From Croceicoccus sediminis (GTDB lineage: Bacteria > Pseudomonadota > Alphaproteobacteria > Sphingomonadales > Sphingomonadaceae), in contig NZ_SUNC01000003.1 of NCBI RefSeq assembly GCF_007570835.1, positions 470,946 through 534,945 on the forward strand: 64,000 nucleotides of DNA, in the 5' to 3' direction. The position numbers were made by a program, and so were the translations under genes. The notes below the pieces were generated by a model. That model was not told the origin of the DNA, made no database searches, and saw only the letters and a program-made list of their open reading frames with translations. Below, piece after piece: positions 61,715-64,000 of this stretch (positions within the stretch are counted from its first letter, which is position 1; every line of letters begins with the position of its first letter).

Positions 61715-62131
61715 CTACTCGCCAGCGGCGGGCGGGGTCTTGCAGTTTTCGACGCAGTGCGAACCCTGTCCGGGGCGGAAACCGCCGCTGACGCGGATCG
61801 CATTGCCGTTGGCGAGGTCGTAGGTTTCCGCGTCGGTTCCTTCCAGCGCATCGACGCCTGCCGGTACGGCATAGCCGCCACTGCTGCCGCCCCGGCGCGA
61901 CGGGGCGCGCGGGCGGACGGAACGGGCCTGGCGTGTCGTGCTGATCGCGCTGCTGGCCCGGTTGATCGAACCGGCGATCGAACGGCCAAGGCTGCGCTGC
62001 GAACTGCCGGTCGCCTGCCCGGTCCCGCCGAGGATTAGCGCGCTTTCGGCGGCATCCTGCGCGATTGCAGTGCCCGGCACGAACATCAAGGCGCCAAGTG
62101 CGCCTGCCGCTAGAACGATTTTCCTGACCAT
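61715..62131 (-). CDS. Small secreted protein of unknown function
   Basis: 138 residues with a clear signal peptide (MVRKIVLAAGALGALMFVPGTAIAQ). The mature part is Ser/Arg/Gly-rich and basic in the middle (RQARSVRPRAPSRRGGSSGG), then has a more ordered C-terminal segment, YDLANGNAIRVSGGFRPGQGSHCVENCKTP, with two cysteines. No family is recognised. It is followed by the 265-base thrS leader gap. Confidence 0.7.
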   Translation of the reverse strand: MVRKIVLAAGALGALMFVPGTAIAQDAAESALILGGTGQATGSSQRSLGRSIAGSINRASSAISTTRQARSVRPRAPSRRGGSSGGYAVPAGVDALEGTDAETYDLANGNAIRVSGGFRPGQGSHCVENCKTPPAAGE

Positions 62132-62253
62132 CGAGACCCCCTTTGCGCACGAAGGCGCGTTACCACGCCGCGATCATACGCCTGTTTTCCCGATCCGCCA
62201 AAAACGCAGCGCCACTGAGATTTTCAGCCGCCAGTCCGGTGGGTTGGCACGTG

Positions 62254-63483
62254 TCAGCCATTTTGCACCTCCGCCACGTGGCTGCGGCGAAGAAACATGG
62301 CACTGCCAAGGGCGGCTATCGATGACACGAAGACGATAACGCCCATCGCGCGCGGAGTGCCATCGGCGAAGACGCCGACGAGCAGTGAGGAGAAGATGCC
62401 GCAGCCATATTGCAACGCCCCGACCAGAGCAGAAACCGCGCCTGCACGGTGCGGCGCGATCTCCATGGCTCCCGTCAACGAATTGGCGATCACGAAGCCG
62501 ACCGGCGCGGTATAGAAGAACAGGCCGACGACGAGGCCGGGCAACCCGCCGAGATCGGTCATCGTTACGATCGCGACCGCCAGCCCGGCGATGGCAGCCA
62601 GCAAAAGGCCTGCCTTCAGCATCGCGTCGGCGCCATATCGGCGGACCAGCCGCGCATTGGCGTAGGTGCCCGTCATGATGCCCAGGATATTGAGCCCGAA
62701 AAGCCAGCCATAATCCTGCGGCGGCAGGCCGTGATAGTCGATATAGGCGAAAGGAGAGCCCGCGATATAGGCGAACATCCCGGCATAGAAAAATCCGCCC
62801 GCGCCAGTGTAGGCAAGGATGCGCCGGTCCTTCAGCAGCGCGGCGTACCTGCCCAGCGCTTCACCCAGACCGATCGACTGGCGCCGCGCGGGCGGCAGTG
62901 TTTCGGGAAGCGTGAGCAAAGTGGCAAGGATCAGCAAGCCAAAACCCGCGAGGCACCAGAAGACCGTCCGCCAGCCGCCCAGCAGCAAGATCTGCCCGCC
63001 CAGTAACGGCCCGATCAGCGGGGCCAGCGCCATGACCGTCATCAGCGTGGACATCATCTCCGCCACGCGCGCGCCGGTGTAAAGATCGCGAATCATCGCG
63101 CGGCCAAGCACCACGCCCGCCGATGCGCCCAGCGCCTGTACCGAGCGTGCGGCAATGACCGCTTCGATCGATTGCGACAGCGCGCAGGCCGCCGAACCGA
63201 TCACGAATAGGCCGATGCCGCAGGCCACCGGAATGCGCCTGCCATAGCGGTCGCCCAACGGACCCCAGATCAATTGGCCGATGCAGAAGCCGACCAGATA
63301 GCCTGAAACGGTCCATTCGGTCGCGCCCAGCCCCGCGTTCAGGGCGCGCGCCATGGCTGGCATCGCCGGCAGATACAGGTCTGTCGAGATGGATGCGAAG
63401 CCGATCAGCGCGCTGAGGATCGCAAGCAGGCGCAAGTTGCGCCAATCGGTCGTGGTCCGCGCATTGTTCACGCCGTCCGCCAT
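62254..63483 (-). CDS. Bcr/CflA-family multidrug efflux MFS transporter
   Basis: 409 residues from ATG 63483. Twelve transmembrane segments; the Bcr/CflA signature SISTDLYLPAMPAMARALNA in helix 1, LIWGPLGDRYGRRIPVACG as motif A, and GVVLGRAMIRDLYTGARVAE after helix 4 (proton-motive antiporter region). Family members export bicyclomycin, chloramphenicol or cysteine. A terminator separates it from the upstream OmpA gene. Confidence 0.92.
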   Translation of the reverse strand: MADGVNNARTTTDWRNLRLLAILSALIGFASISTDLYLPAMPAMARALNAGLGATEWTVSGYLVGFCIGQLIWGPLGDRYGRRIPVACGIGLFVIGSAACALSQSIEAVIAARSVQALGASAGVVLGRAMIRDLYTGARVAEMMSTLMTVMALAPLIGPLLGGQILLLGGWRTVFWCLAGFGLLILATLLTLPETLPPARRQSIGLGEALGRYAALLKDRRILAYTGAGGFFYAGMFAYIAGSPFAYIDYHGLPPQDYGWLFGLNILGIMTGTYANARLVRRYGADAMLKAGLLLAAIAGLAVAIVTMTDLGGLPGLVVGLFFYTAPVGFVIANSLTGAMEIAPHRAGAVSALVGALQYGCGIFSSLLVGVFADGTPRAMGVIVFVSSIAALGSAMFLRRSHVAEVQNG

Positions 63484-63534
63484 TTCAGCCTTCCGCCGTG
63501 CAGGCAAGCGGTTCGGATGCGCTCAGCCAACGAA

Positions 63535-63564
63535 AAAAGGGGCCGGCGTGAGCCGACCCCTTTC
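63535..63564 (-). terminator. Terminator after the OmpA-family gene
   Basis: On the minus strand AAAGGGGTCGGC pairs with GCCGGCCCCTTT (one mismatch) around TCAC and is followed by a T-run. It lies 31 bases after the OmpA stop. Confidence 0.85.
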
Positions 63565-63594
63565 TTGTGTTTCGTTTCCGAGTGATCGGAAAGA

Positions 63595-64000
63595 TTACAT
63601 GCCCGAACCCGGACCGTACGTGATTTCCACGCGGCGGTTCTGGAGTTCGCGAACACCGTCGGCGGTCGGCACGCGCGGGTTGCTTTCACCGAAAGCTTCG
63701 CTCGTGATGGCCGATGCCGGGATGCTGCGGGCCGTGAGGTAGGACTGGACCGAGTCGTTACGACGCTCGGACAGACCCATGTTGTACTGCACCGAACCCG
63801 AACGGTCGGTGTAACCTGCGAGCATGATCGGAACGCTGTCGCAATCGGCATAAGCCGCAACGGCGCTGTCGAGGATGCTTGCAGCCTCAGGGGTGATCTC
63901 AGCCGAATCCCAATCGAAGAACACGATGTAGGGGCCCGTGTTGCAGACCGCTGCCGGCGGCGGCGGCGGGGGCGGCGGGGGCGGCGGGGGCGGCGGGGGC
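63595..64000 (-). CDS. OmpA-family outer-membrane protein, C-terminal part (5' end cut by window edge)
   Basis: 135 residues are visible and the frame is open to the right edge, where the start is missing. A run of 14 prolines is followed by the OmpA peptidoglycan-binding domain: VFFDWDSAEITPEAASILD, LAGYTDRSGSVQYNMGLSERR and RELQNRRVEITYGPGSGM. Such proteins anchor the outer membrane to peptidoglycan; the proline stretch would be the periplasmic linker after a beta-barrel. Its Asp (YTDRSG) and Arg (LSERR) ligands for diaminopimelate are present. Confidence 0.9.
   Translation of the reverse strand, partial: PPPPPPPPPPPPPPPAAVCNTGPYIVFFDWDSAEITPEAASILDSAVAAYADCDSVPIMLAGYTDRSGSVQYNMGLSERRNDSVQSYLTARSIPASAITSEAFGESNPRVPTADGVRELQNRRVEITYGPGSGM

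Overview
The window is a continuous, gene-dense stretch of high-GC bacterial chromosome. It reads as an alphaproteobacterium, most likely order Sphingomonadales (an Erythrobacteraceae-like genome). This is inferred from gene order (rpmH-rnpA-yidD-yidC-engB, hflK-hflC-Deg protease, paraslipin-NfeD-msrB), from DUF3297, HWE-kinase and Spinster-type MFS genes, and from protein style; no database search was possible. About 63 protein genes and one tRNA-Val(CAC) are supported. I see no insertion sequence, integrase, prophage, CRISPR array or replication origin. Both window edges cut a gene. No gap between called genes exceeds 300 bases; the largest is 1623-1918, which holds a terminator.

Layout. 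1-4.5 kb: an edge-truncated opine-dehydrogenase-like gene, a Spinster-type MFS carrier, a HI0933-type flavoprotein and the GTPase Der. 4.6-11.9 kb: a distal valine-degradation cluster (isobutyryl-CoA dehydrogenase, HIBYL-CoA hydrolase, enoyl-CoA hydratase, mmsB, mmsA) with a divergent LysR regulator and two embedded lipoproteins, one of the I78 inhibitor family. 11.9-16.8 kb: DUF3297, tRNA-Val and a mocA-like/paoA/paoB/paoC aldehyde oxidoreductase operon. 16.9-22.2 kb: a DUF898/M48 peptidase pair, then a leftward dapB-nth-xdhC-crotonase run. 22.3-25.7 kb: a sirtuin, an SRPBCC protein, small membrane ORFs including a Pmp3-like protein, and a secreted subtilase. 25.8-33.7 kb: malic enzyme-PTA fusion, mutS, DUF202, small unknowns, PduO adenosyltransferase, a HIG1-like protein and gluQ. 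34-39 kb: HNH protein, then the leftward mrp - Tat-exported molybdo-hydroxylase - hemH run. 39.2-48 kb: hflK-hflC-Deg protease, PBP1A, msrB-NfeD-paraslipin. 48.1-49.6 kb: a GAF-PAS-HWE sensor kinase. 49.7-56.1 kb: a ComM-like ATPase and the rpmH-rnpA-yidD-yidC-engB block followed by GFA and GST genes. 56.3-64 kb: an acidic lipoprotein, an orphan ParA, a large unusual subtilase, thrS, a small secreted unknown, a Bcr/CflA efflux pump and an edge-truncated OmpA protein.

How genes connect. The valine cluster ends in propionyl-CoA; the PduO adenosyltransferase could supply adenosylcobalamin for methylmalonyl-CoA mutase, which is not in the window. The paoABC operon starts with a MocA-like cytidylyltransferase and an XdhC chaperone lies 4 kb away, which together fit an MCD-dependent hydroxylase. 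Unlike E. coli PaoA, this PaoA has no Tat signal, so the complex is predicted to be cytoplasmic. A second molybdo-hydroxylase large subunit, with a Tat signal and no adjacent Fe-S subunit, sits between an Mrp-type Fe-S carrier and ferrochelatase. Envelope quality control (HflKC, Deg protease, paraslipin/NfeD, MsrB, YidC, OmpA, two subtilases, an M48 peptidase) is a recurring theme.

The least understood items are the DUF898-M48 pair, the Mrp/orphan-hydroxylase/hemH run, the ParA-subtilase neighbourhood, and a 13-bp perfect hairpin abutting the der start codon. Nothing here is a clear-cut new defence or mobile system.
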